NCBI GenBank assembly: GCA_016463385.1
Contig: JAEMRL010000035.1
Span: 1-11,085, forward strand
From: Thermoleophilia bacterium
Lineage (GTDB): Bacteria; Actinomycetota; Thermoleophilia; Miltoncostaeales; Miltoncostaeaceae
Direction: 5' to 3'
DNA length: 11,085 nucleotides
A model generated the notes under the pieces. It saw nothing but the letters and a program-made list of their open reading frames with translations. It was not told the DNA's origin and searched no databases. This document shows, piece after piece, positions 1-5,726 of the stretch (its first letter is position 1; the number at the start of each line of letters is the position of its first letter). A program made the position numbers and the translations under genes.

Positions 1-321
1 AGGGCCGGGAGGGCGAGCGCGCCGCTGCGGAACTGGTCGCGCTACCGCTTCCTGGAGTTCACCGCCGAGGTGACGAGGCGACCGCCGGCCGACCGCGCCT
101 TCCACCTGATCGTCACCCCCGGCGGCCACTTCCGCAACGCGAGCAAGGTGGCGGTGGGCAACCGCACCCAGCTCGTGCGGCTGAGCCTGGCCGGCATGCG
201 CGGCATGGCGAACGTGCGCTATCTGCGCTTCGGGGTGCAGAGCGCCGTGCCGAAGCCCTGGCGCGGCGGGCACGACCTGAAGGTCACGCTCCGCGTCTCC
301 AACCTGCGGCTGGTGCCCTAG
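1..321 (+). CDS. C-terminal part of an unidentified protein, possibly a beta-sandwich domain (5' end outside window)
   Basis: The reading frame is open from base 1 to a TAG at 319-321 (106 residues visible), so this is the end of a longer gene. An in-frame GTG at 70 is probably internal, because the frame upstream of it is just as GC3-rich and protein-like. Visible are alternating hydrophobic strands, including LRNWSRYRFLEFTAEV, FHLIVTPGG, VRYLRFGVQS and a final LKVTLRVSNLRLVP. The pattern of a 'sLaGMrgMaNVRYLRFG' strand followed by a last 'vsNLRLV' strand is reminiscent of C-terminal galactose-binding-like or carbohydrate-binding beta-sandwich modules, but this is only a pattern resemblance. 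No catalytic motif is visible and no function is assigned. It ends 23 bp from the stop of a convergent minus-strand gene. Confidence 0.6.
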   Translation, partial: RAGRASAPLRNWSRYRFLEFTAEVTRRPPADRAFHLIVTPGGHFRNASKVAVGNRTQLVRLSLAGMRGMANVRYLRFGVQSAVPKPWRGGHDLKVTLRVSNLRLVP

Positions 322-344
322 ACGCGGAGCGCGACCCGCCGGCG

Positions 345-614
345 TCAGGCCGGCGCCGGCCAGAGTGCGCCCGGCCGCCGGCGCCGGCGCTCCAGGCGCC
401 CGGGCCAGAGCAGGAGGGGGATCACCGTCCCTCTGCCGATCACCTCGACCACCACCGGCTCGACCCCGTCGATGACGACCTTCACCAGGTCGCCACAGGC
501 GAGCAGGCTCCGGCGCAACGACACGACGTCCACCTCCCGGCCGCCGATGAGCGCCCGGCCCCTGTACTCGGGCCCGGCGTCGATCACGACGCCCCGTTGT
601 CCCCGTGTGCTCAT
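345..614 (-). CDS. Small OB-fold protein resembling the C-terminal domain of NfeD
   Basis: This is an 89-residue protein. The start at 614 is chosen because a near-perfect Shine-Dalgarno (AAAGGAGG) lies 5 bases upstream; an earlier in-frame ATG at 671 lacks this. Residues about 8-55 (GVVIDAGPEYRGRALIGG, REVDVVSLRRSLLACGD, LVKVVIDGVEPVVVEVI) follow the NfeD C-terminal layout: G-x-A, P-x-G, 'G..vDvvS', 'i..G..VkVv.v.G..vvVe', which is a five-stranded OB barrel. In NfeD proteins this domain normally follows membrane helices and the protein works with SPFH/stomatin-like partners; here it stands alone with no membrane segment, apart from a short hydrophobic TVIPLLLW stretch and an Arg-rich tail. 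The NfeD relation is a sequence-pattern inference. It is divergent from the ECF sigma gene and may share its regulation. Confidence 0.55.
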   Translation of the reverse strand: MSTRGQRGVVIDAGPEYRGRALIGGREVDVVSLRRSLLACGDLVKVVIDGVEPVVVEVIGRGTVIPLLLWPGRLERRRRRPGALWPAPA

Positions 615-619
615 GATCG

Positions 620-627
620 CCTCCTTT
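620..627 (-). promoter_or_regulatory. Strong ribosome binding site deciding the start at 614
   Basis: On the minus strand AAAGGAGG sits 5 bases before ATG at 614-612. This is an 8-base match to the anti-Shine-Dalgarno complement and one of the two clear sites in the window; most genes of the housekeeping block have none. It fixes the start of the OB-fold protein and excludes the longer frame from 671. Confidence 0.75.
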
Positions 628-645
628 CGTCGGGTCACCTGGGAG

Positions 646-673
646 TTGCGCCTCCGGGACGCCGATGTCACAC
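646..673 (-). promoter_or_regulatory. Promoter-like motif upstream of the OB-fold gene, shared with the sigma gene
   Basis: Reading on the minus strand from 673, GTGTGACA is followed by a spaced CC.GGA.GC.CAA pattern. The same 28-base layout occurs on the plus strand at 759-786 with about 20 of 28 identities by eye, and in each case the motif lies upstream of a start codon (about 31 bases here). GTGACA could act as a -35 element (TTGACA-like), with a weak -10 around 17 bases on. It could equally be a binding site for a regulator or for the neighbouring ECF sigma factor. This is a motif comparison only. Confidence 0.35.
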
Positions 674-758
674 CCTGACTCCGCTGGAGCGTGGAATCGC
701 CCGATCTCCCACGGGATCATCCCCCGGAGGGGTGAACTTCGCCGGAGCGCGTCCGGAT

Positions 759-786
759 GTGTGACACGGAGGGCCAGGACGCACAA
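759..786 (+). promoter_or_regulatory. Promoter-like motif upstream of the ECF sigma gene
   Basis: GTGTGACA (759-766) is followed by the same spaced pattern seen at 673-646 on the other strand. GTGACA (761-766) with an 18-base spacer to AAGGAT (785-790) would be a weak sigma-70-like promoter about 45 bases before the ATG at 837. Alternatively the shared motif is the autoregulatory target of the ECF factor. The rest of the 615-836 divergent region shows no further gene. Confidence 0.35.
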
Positions 787-836
787 GGATCGGGTACACG
801 GCCGAACGCGCGGCCGCAGCACGCGGAGTTGAGCCG

Positions 837-1337
837 ATGGCACCTGAGAGGCGCACATTGCTCGTCGACCGGCTGGAGCACGACCACATCGCCCTCGTCC
901 TGCGGGCGATGCGCCGGAGGCTGGGGAACGCGGAGCTGGCGCACGACGCCACGCAGGAGGTGTTCCTCCGCGTGACACGCAACTACGCGAGCTTCGACCC
1001 CGCCCGCGGCAGCTTCGAGGGCTGGCTCCTCGGGTTCGTCGAGTTCACCGCGCGGGAGTACTGGCGCCGGGAGGTGGGCCGGCCCGAGCCGCGCGGCGAG
1101 CTGCCCGACGGACCGGCTGAGTCCGAGCCCCTTCCCGCGATCTCCCCGGATCTCGCGGCGGCGGTCAACGCGCTGCCGGTCCGCGACCGCGCCCTCCTGG
1201 TCCTGCGCGCGATCGAGGGATGGCCCGCGGTGGCGGTCGGCGAGCGCCTCGGGATGAGCACCACCAACGTCAACACGGCCTTCGCCCGGGTCTGCGCCCG
1301 GCTCGCGAAGCGCCTCGAGCTGCCGGACGTGGCCTAG
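837..1337 (+). CDS. ECF-type (sigma-70 family, group 4) RNA polymerase sigma factor
   Basis: This 166-residue protein has the two-domain layout of ECF sigma factors. Residues about 14-79 form region 2: helix AHDATQEVFLRVTRNYASF matches the usual 'aEDlvQetFlrv' core-binding and -10 recognition segment, followed by GSFEGWLLGFVEFTAREYWRR. Residues about 105-160 form region 4: NALPVRDRALLVLRAIEGWP, then the helix-turn-helix AVAVGERLGMSTTNVNTAFARV. The linker (80-104) is Pro/Glu-rich. The ATG at 837 has a GGAG 8 bases upstream. The recognition helix reads TTNVNTAF instead of the common 'gTVKsRl', so the subgroup is unclear. A small gene follows 32 bases after the stop and may encode its regulator. 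Family assignment is secure; stimulus and target promoters are unknown. Confidence 0.88.
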   Translation: MAPERRTLLVDRLEHDHIALVLRAMRRRLGNAELAHDATQEVFLRVTRNYASFDPARGSFEGWLLGFVEFTAREYWRREVGRPEPRGELPDGPAESEPLPAISPDLAAAVNALPVRDRALLVLRAIEGWPAVAVGERLGMSTTNVNTAFARVCARLAKRLELPDVA

Positions 1338-1369
1338 TGGCCCCTTCCGGAGAAACGCGAGGACGTTCC

Positions 1370-1741
1370 ATGAGCAAGCGCACGCGCCGCCCCTCCGCGT
1401 CCATCCCCGACGCGGAGGCGGCGGCTCGCGCCCGGGACCGGCGCCTGGGTCAGGTGATCGACGGGGACGTGCCCGTCACTGCCGAGGAATGGGCGCTGGT
1501 GGAGACACTCGCCGCGCTGCGCGGTGATCTGCATGACGAGCCGCCGCCCGCCGACTTCGTGGCCGGGGTGATGGCGATGGCGGAGCGCGCGGATGCGCCG
1601 CTGCGCCGGCCGTCCCCCGGAGCGCTCGTCTCGTGGGCCCGCCTCCGGCTCCACCGCCGGCGCCGCACGTACCGCCGGGTGGGTCTCATGTCGCGCCGCA
1701 GCGTCCGGCGCGCGTCGCGCGGAGAACGCCGCCTGCCCTGA
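1370..1741 (+). CDS. Small basic protein downstream of the sigma factor; candidate anti-sigma factor without membrane segment
   Basis: This is a 123-residue protein. The ATG at 1370 is preceded by GAGGA at a 6-base spacing, and the frame upstream of it overlaps the sigma gene, which excludes the longer version. Residues 14-53 are predicted helical and charged (DAEAAARARDRRLGQVIDGD, EEWALVETLAALRGDL). Residues 57-72 (EPPPADFVAGVMAMAE) resemble the Pro-rich 'PPpdFaarVmarl' stretch that often links an anti-sigma domain to a transmembrane helix. Here, however, residues 79-122 are Arg/Ser-rich with no membrane helix and no His-x3-Cys-x2-Cys zinc motif. The role as sigma partner rests on gene order and this weak resemblance. 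It could also be an unrelated nucleic-acid-binding protein. I checked the other frames at the 3' end and saw no displaced hydrophobic segment. Confidence 0.6.
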   Translation: MSKRTRRPSASIPDAEAAARARDRRLGQVIDGDVPVTAEEWALVETLAALRGDLHDEPPPADFVAGVMAMAERADAPLRRPSPGALVSWARLRLHRRRRTYRRVGLMSRRSVRRASRGERRLP

Positions 1742-1764
1742 CGACCCACGGCCCGGGTGGAGCG

Positions 1765-2139
1765 CTAGGCGTAGAACTCCGGCGTCCAGTACCACTCCTC
1801 GAACGAGCGGCAGCGGCCGTCGGCGGCGAAGGACAAGATCCAGAGATCGAGGTATCGGCGCGGGTCGGGGGCGGCGTAGCGGACCTCGAGCCGGGCGACC
1901 GCGACGTCGCCGTCGACCGCCAGGACCTCGGAGGCGAGCAGCCACTCCTCGGAGGGGTCGGTCTCGGCGACCCACCAGCGCCGGATGGCCTCGATGCCCC
2001 GCAGCGGAGGCGCGCTCGGGCTGGCGCGGTACACCGCGTCGTCGGTGAACAGCGCGCCCAGTTCGGCGGGGCGGCGCTCCCTCCAGACCGCCTCGTAGGC
2101 GGTGATCCAGCGGGAGACGGCCTCGCGATCGAGGGCCAT
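1765..2139 (-). CDS. NTF2-like / SnoaL-like small protein
   Basis: This 124-residue protein is of typical size for a single cone-shaped alpha+beta NTF2-like domain. Residues 5-30 form the opening helix (REAVSRWITAYEAVWRERRPAELGAL), followed by FTDDAVYRASPSAPPLRGIEAIRRWW, the standard 'lftdDavy..sp...p.rGreaI..ww' motif, then strands EVLAVDGDVAVARLEVRYA and LDLWILSFAADGRCRSFEEWYWTPEF. Members include ketosteroid isomerase-like enzymes, polyketide cyclases and many uncharacterised proteins, so the fold does not give a substrate. Its ATG overlaps the smpB stop by one base (TGATG), so it is probably translated by coupling to smpB. It ends 23 bp from the convergent small gene next to the sigma factor. 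No clear terminator with a U-run is seen after it. Confidence 0.8.
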   Translation of the reverse strand: MALDREAVSRWITAYEAVWRERRPAELGALFTDDAVYRASPSAPPLRGIEAIRRWWVAETDPSEEWLLASEVLAVDGDVAVARLEVRYAAPDPRRYLDLWILSFAADGRCRSFEEWYWTPEFYA

Positions 2140-2630
2140 CAGCGCCGGCGGACGGCCTTGACGGCGCGATCGGCGTCGCGCTTGGCGTCGCGCTCGGCGA
2201 TGGTGCGGCGCTTGTCGTAGAGCGTCTTGCCGCGGCCGAGGCCGAGCTCGATCTTGGCCCGCCCCTCCTTGAAGTAGAGCCGCAGCGGCACCAGCGAGAG
2301 CCCCTTCTCGGCGAGCGAGGAGGCGATCCGCTCGATCTCCTTGCGATGCAGCAGAAGCTTGCGCGTGCGGCGCGGATCGTGCCCCGCGTATCCGGCGTTC
2401 TCGTAGTCGGAGAAGTGGGCGCCGATCAGCCAGGCCTCGCCCTCGCGGATCTGGACGTAGGCGTCGCTGATGGTCGCCCCGCTCTCGCGCAGGCCCTTCA
2501 CCTCGCTGCCCTGCAGCACGATGCCCGCCTCGAAGCGCTCGGTGATCGCGTACTCGTGCAGGGCACGGCGATTCTGCGCCACGTCGCGGAAGCGGTCGTC
2601 CTTCTTCGCGTTCTTCTTCGCAGTCGCCAT
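2139..2630 (-). CDS. smpB: SsrA (tmRNA)-binding protein SmpB
   Basis: SmpB binds tmRNA and, with it, rescues ribosomes stalled on broken mRNAs in the cytoplasm. The 163-residue length is typical. Residues 18-60 carry AQNRRALHEYAITERFEAGIVLQGSEVKGLRESGATISDAYV, and later come HDPRRTRKLLLHRKEI (84-99) and LVPLRLYFKEGRAKIELGLGRGKTLYDKR (113-141), all family hallmarks. The basic tail (DAKRDADRAVKAVRRR) is the segment that enters the mRNA channel. No obvious Shine-Dalgarno precedes the ATG at 2630, but the rnr stop is only 12 bases upstream, so reinitiation after rnr is likely. RNase R and SmpB act together in trans-translation in other bacteria, which fits the gene order. No tmRNA gene (ssrA) is seen in this window. 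Confidence 0.97.
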   Translation of the reverse strand: MATAKKNAKKDDRFRDVAQNRRALHEYAITERFEAGIVLQGSEVKGLRESGATISDAYVQIREGEAWLIGAHFSDYENAGYAGHDPRRTRKLLLHRKEIERIASSLAEKGLSLVPLRLYFKEGRAKIELGLGRGKTLYDKRRTIAERDAKRDADRAVKAVRRR

Positions 2631-2642
2631 GGGTCGGCGATG

Positions 2643-4448
2643 TTAGCGCGGGCGCGCGCCGGCCCGGGACCGCCGCGCCCGGGAGCCGAGCTGGGGCGGC
2701 AGGCCTCGCGTGCGCGCCGTCCCCGTGACCGGCTCGAGCTGGATCCGGCCCCGGAGCGGCTCGACCCGGACCACCCGCACGCTCAGCGTGTCGCCGATGC
2801 GGATGCGGCGGCCGCTGGAGTCGCCGATCAGCGCCACGCCGAGCGGATCGGCGCGGTAGTGGTCGTCCTCGAGATGGCGCGAGGGCAGGAACCCGGTGAA
2901 GACCTCGCCGAAGGTGATGAACAGGCCGGCGTCGATCAGCCCGGTCACCCGGCCCTCGACGGGCACGTCCCAGCCGTCGCGGTTGAGGCGGTCCTGCAGC
3001 AGGAAGGCCGCGCAGATGTCGTCGGCCTTGCGCTCGATCACCGAGGCCTCGCGCTCGGTGGCCGAGCTGTGGTCGGCCTCGGATGCCAGCTCGGTCGCCT
3101 CCGGCCCCGGCGGGCCGAGCCCGAGCGCGTCGAGCAGTCCACGGTGCACGAGCAGGTCGGGATAGCGGCGGATCGGCGAGGTGAAGTGCAGGTAGGCCGC
3201 GCTGGCCAGCCCGGAGTGGGTGGTCTCGGTGGCCGAGTAGTGGGCCTGGCGCAGCGTGCGCAGCACGAGGGTCCACAGCGACAGGCCGCCGGGCCCCCCG
3301 GCCTCGAGGTGGCGCGCCACGGCCGCGGCCGCGGCAGAGGCGGCCGCCCGGCGCTCCGGGCCGCCGAGGTTGCCCTCGGGCAGCGGCGGCGTGGCGACGC
3401 CGAGGGCGGCGAGCTGCTCGTAGAGCGACTCGATGCGGCTCTGGGCGGGGTCCTCGTGGTGGCGGAACACCGTCGGGCGCCCGCGGGCGATCAGGTAGCG
3501 CGCCACCGCCTCGTTGGCGGCGATCATGCACTCCTCCACCAGCGAGTGCGCCGGGGTCGAGCCCTCCAGGTGCATCTCGGCGACGCGGTCGCCCTCGAAC
3601 CGCACGACCGGCTCGCCGGAGTCGGCCTCGAGCGCCCCCCGGGCCATCCGCCGGGCGCGCAGCGCCGCCGAGACGGCCGCGATGGAGCGGATGTCGGCCT
3701 CCATTGCCGCGTCGCCGATCGAGCCGCCCGCGAGCACCGTGTCGGCCTCGCCGTAGGTGAGCCGGCGCTCGGAGCGGATCAGCGACCGCGAGAAGCGGGT
3801 CTCCCCCACCTCCCCGCGCGCGTCGATGACCATCTCCACGGTGACGGCGGCGCGGTCGGCCTCGGGGCGCAGGCTGCAGAGGTCCGACGAGAGCCGCGGG
3901 GGCAGCATCGGGGTGACCATGCCGGGCACGTACACCGAGCAGCCGCGCCGGGCGGCCTCCCGGTCGATGGCCCCGCCGGCGACGACGAAACGGGCCACGT
4001 CGGCGATGTGGACCCAGACGCGGGTCGCCCCGCCGTCCTCGCCGGCGACGGCGATGGCGTCGTCGTGGTCCTTGGCCCCGTGCGGGTCGATCGTGATGAC
4101 CCGCTGGTGGCGCAGGTCGCGGCGACCCGGGTCCTCGGCGACGTCGCCGTCGTCGAGCGCCTCGGCCTCCTCCAGCACCGCGCGGGGGAACGGCCGCGAC
4201 AGGTCCTCCGACGCCAGCAGGCCGCGGAGCGCCGCGGTGGGCGAGCGGGCGGGGCCGTGGACGGCGGTGACGCGCGCGGCCCGGCCCTTGAGCGTCACGG
4301 TGACCAGGTCGCCCACCGATGCCCCGCCCCGGGCGCTCTTGACCAGCGGGACGCGCAGGCCGGGCTCGAAGGCCGGCTGGGCCGCCGCACCGCGCCCGGA
4401 GGAGACCAGCTCGGCGACCAGCACCGCCGCGGGGCCGCCGCGACTCAT
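2643..4448 (-). CDS. rnr: RNase II/RNase R family 3'-5' exoribonuclease
   Basis: This 601-residue hydrolytic RNase degrades RNA from the 3' end. The RNB catalytic domain covers about 110-440. ITIDPHGAKDHDDAIAV holds the four metal-binding Asp residues (D121, D127, D129, D130); VPGMVTPMLPPRLSSDLCSL (174-193) and HFTSPIRRYPDLLVHR (421-436) are conserved active-site segments. An S1 RNA-binding domain follows (about 495-574: VPVEGRVTGLIDAGLFITFGEV...), then a short Arg-rich tail. Before the RNB domain there is only about 100 residues with at most one OB-like segment (GDLVTVTLKGRAARVTAV); the N-terminal helix-turn-helix and a full pair of cold-shock domains of E. coli RNase R are absent, so it is shorter than RNase R (about 700-800). 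It could be called RNase II by size, but the adjacent smpB favours an RNase R role. The ATG overlaps the protease stop in an ATGA contact. Confidence 0.92.
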   Translation of the reverse strand: MSRGGPAAVLVAELVSSGRGAAAQPAFEPGLRVPLVKSARGGASVGDLVTVTLKGRAARVTAVHGPARSPTAALRGLLASEDLSRPFPRAVLEEAEALDDGDVAEDPGRRDLRHQRVITIDPHGAKDHDDAIAVAGEDGGATRVWVHIADVARFVVAGGAIDREAARRGCSVYVPGMVTPMLPPRLSSDLCSLRPEADRAAVTVEMVIDARGEVGETRFSRSLIRSERRLTYGEADTVLAGGSIGDAAMEADIRSIAAVSAALRARRMARGALEADSGEPVVRFEGDRVAEMHLEGSTPAHSLVEECMIAANEAVARYLIARGRPTVFRHHEDPAQSRIESLYEQLAALGVATPPLPEGNLGGPERRAAASAAAAAVARHLEAGGPGGLSLWTLVLRTLRQAHYSATETTHSGLASAAYLHFTSPIRRYPDLLVHRGLLDALGLGPPGPEATELASEADHSSATEREASVIERKADDICAAFLLQDRLNRDGWDVPVEGRVTGLIDAGLFITFGEVFTGFLPSRHLEDDHYRADPLGVALIGDSSGRRIRIGDTLSVRVVRVEPLRGRIQLEPVTGTARTRGLPPQLGSRARRSRAGARPR

Positions 4449-5638
4449 CCGGCCGCCGCGAGGGAGAGCCCCCGCTGGAGCACCTCGTCGGGGGCCGTGG
4501 CCGGGTCGTCGGCGATCTTCACGTCCGGCGCCAGGCCGCGTTTTGCGAGGTCGAAGCCGGACGGGGTCAGATAGCGGGCGGTCGTGAGCTTGAGGGCGCC
4601 GCCGTCGCGCAGGAGCGCAGTGCTCTGCACCAGCGCCTTGCCGAAGGTCCGCTGGCCGACCAGGGTCGCGCGGTCGGCGTCGCGCAGGGCGCCGGCGACG
4701 ATCTCGCTGGCGCTCGCGCTGCCGCGGTCGGTGAGCACCACCACGGGCAGGTCCCCGGCGACCGGGTCGGTGTCGGTGCGGTAGACCTCGCGCGGGGAGT
4801 GCAGCCCCTCGGTGACGAAGACCTCGGCACCCTTGGGCAGGAAGGCCCCCGTCACGGCGACCGCCTCGGTCACCAGGCCGCCCGGATCGCCGCGCAGATC
4901 GAGCACGAGGGCGGTCGCGCCCTTGTCGCGAAGCGACGTGATCGCCTCGCGCAGCGCCTCCCCCGAGCCTCGCGTGAACTGACCGAGGCGGACGTAGCCG
5001 ACCTTCTCGCCGGACACGGTCTCCATCCGCGAGGCGACCGAGGGCACCCGGATGCGCGCCCGGGTCAGCTCGAGCTCGCGTACCGGGGCGGTGCCCGTGG
5101 CGACGCCGATGCGCACGGTCGTGCCCTCGGGGCCGCGGATCTCGGAGACGACGGCATCGAGCTCCCGGCCCTTCGTCGGCTTCCCCTCCACCGACACGAC
5201 GCGATCGCCGGCGCGCACCTCGGCGCGGGCGGCGGGACCGTCCTCGAAGACGCGGGTCACCACGACCGCCTCGTCGCGCTGGGCCACCTGGAGGCCGACC
5301 CCGAAGTAGGCCCCGTCGTTGCGCGCCCGCAGTGCCTCGAGCTCGTCGGGGTCGAGATAGTCCGTGTAGGGGTCGTCGAGGGCGTCGACGATCGCCTGCA
5401 CCGAGTCGCGCTCGAGCCGCTCCGGATCGACATCGACGTAGTACTCGTCCTCGAGCACCTCCAGCACCTGCTCGGTGAGCAGTTCGCCGCTGTCGCCGAG
5501 GAAGACGCCGCGCAGGGGGTCGGCGAGCCGGGTGAGGCCGGTCGCCTCGGCGTGCCCGCCCACGGCCACGCCACCGAGGAAGACGGCGATGATGCCGAGC
5601 ACGACGGCGCCGACGCGGATCACACGGCCGAGGCTCAT
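4445..5638 (-). CDS. S41 family carboxy-terminal processing protease (CtpA/Prc-like)
   Basis: This 397-residue protein has an N-terminal hydrophobic helix (about 5-28, VIRVGAVVLGIIAVFLGGVAVGG) that probably anchors it with the catalytic part outside the membrane. A helical N-terminal region (50-110, 'EYYVDVDPERLERDSVQAIVDALDDPYTDYLDPDE') is followed by a PDZ domain (about 110-195, YFGVGLQV... GDRVVSVEG) and the S41 core. The catalytic dyad is visible: DRGSASASEIVAGALRD with Ser309 and TFGKALVQ with Lys334, 25 residues apart as in E. coli Prc (S430/K455). DLRGDPGG (247-254) is the conserved strand-loop. Such proteases trim C-termini or process cell-wall enzymes and regulators; the substrate is unknown here. 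The position next to ftsEX is also seen in Firmicutes (ftsE-ftsX-ctp). No Shine-Dalgarno is visible; the ATG at 5638 follows a TACAAT -10-like box. Confidence 0.93.
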   Translation of the reverse strand: MSLGRVIRVGAVVLGIIAVFLGGVAVGGHAEATGLTRLADPLRGVFLGDSGELLTEQVLEVLEDEYYVDVDPERLERDSVQAIVDALDDPYTDYLDPDELEALRARNDGAYFGVGLQVAQRDEAVVVTRVFEDGPAARAEVRAGDRVVSVEGKPTKGRELDAVVSEIRGPEGTTVRIGVATGTAPVRELELTRARIRVPSVASRMETVSGEKVGYVRLGQFTRGSGEALREAITSLRDKGATALVLDLRGDPGGLVTEAVAVTGAFLPKGAEVFVTEGLHSPREVYRTDTDPVAGDLPVVVLTDRGSASASEIVAGALRDADRATLVGQRTFGKALVQSTALLRDGGALKLTTARYLTPSGFDLAKRGLAPDVKIADDPATAPDEVLQRGLSLAAAG

Positions 5639-5670
5639 GGGCGGTGGGTGCGTCTCACGGTCGGCCCGGG

Positions 5671-5676
5671 ATTGTA
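5671..5676 (-). promoter_or_regulatory. Possible -10 box (TACAAT) for the protease-rnr-smpB group
   Basis: The minus-strand hexamer TACAAT matches 5 of 6 bases of the sigma-70 -10 consensus and is a rare A/T patch in an 88-bp GC-rich gap (5639-5726). It lies 32 bases before the protease ATG, giving a 5' leader of roughly 25 bases. No TTGACA-like -35 is visible at the right distance; that area is occupied by an 18-base palindrome. The promoter is therefore tentative. Confidence 0.4.
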
Positions 5677-5684
5677 GACGGCCC

Positions 5685-5702
5685 CGCCGGGCGCGCCCGG
5701 CG
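5685..5702. repeat. 18-base perfect palindrome between ftsX and the protease gene
   Basis: CGCCGGGCGCGCCCGGCG is a perfect 18-base inverted repeat. On the minus strand it begins 24 bases after the ftsX stop and ends 8 bases upstream of the TACAAT box. It could form a stem-loop (about 7 bp, 4-base loop) in the ftsX mRNA and act as an intrinsic-type terminator or 3'-end stabiliser, although no U-run follows. It could also be an operator covering the -35 position. In DNA this GC-rich, chance palindromes are not rare. Confidence 0.4.
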
Positions 5703-5726
5703 CACCGGTCCCGCCGCGGTGAGGGC

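Noticed and set aside
348..361. 14-base palindrome GGCCGGCGCCGGCC
   Set aside because: It lies inside the coding end of the OB-fold gene; such GC palindromes are expected by chance in this composition and there is no loop or T-run.
615..671. Longer version of the OB-fold gene starting at 671
   Set aside because: The strong Shine-Dalgarno lies inside this stretch, directly before the ATG at 614, and the shared promoter-like motif overlaps the longer start.
1220..1369. Upstream extension of the small gene at 1370 into the sigma gene
   Set aside because: The extension reads the region 4 coding sequence of the sigma factor in another frame; ATG 1370 has its own ribosome binding site.
1742..1764. 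Bidirectional terminator between the convergent genes at 1741 and 1765
   Set aside because: Only a 4-bp CCAC/GTGG stem with a 7-base loop and no T-run on either side can be drawn.
1..1764. tmRNA (ssrA) gene near smpB
   Set aside because: smpB is often near ssrA, but no tRNA-like ends with CCA and no tag-coding frame were seen in the gaps; the downstream DNA is filled with protein genes.
1765..3531. 588-codon minus-strand frame running through the NTF2-like gene, smpB and rnr
   Set aside because: Only the last 124 codons look like a protein; the rest is out of frame with smpB and rnr and lacks any domain.
2346..4574. Very long open frame on the plus strand (742 codons) opposite smpB and rnr
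   Set aside because: It is antisense to two well-recognised genes; its composition (Arg, Gly, Ala, Val, His-rich, no domains) is what the complement of GC-rich coding DNA gives.
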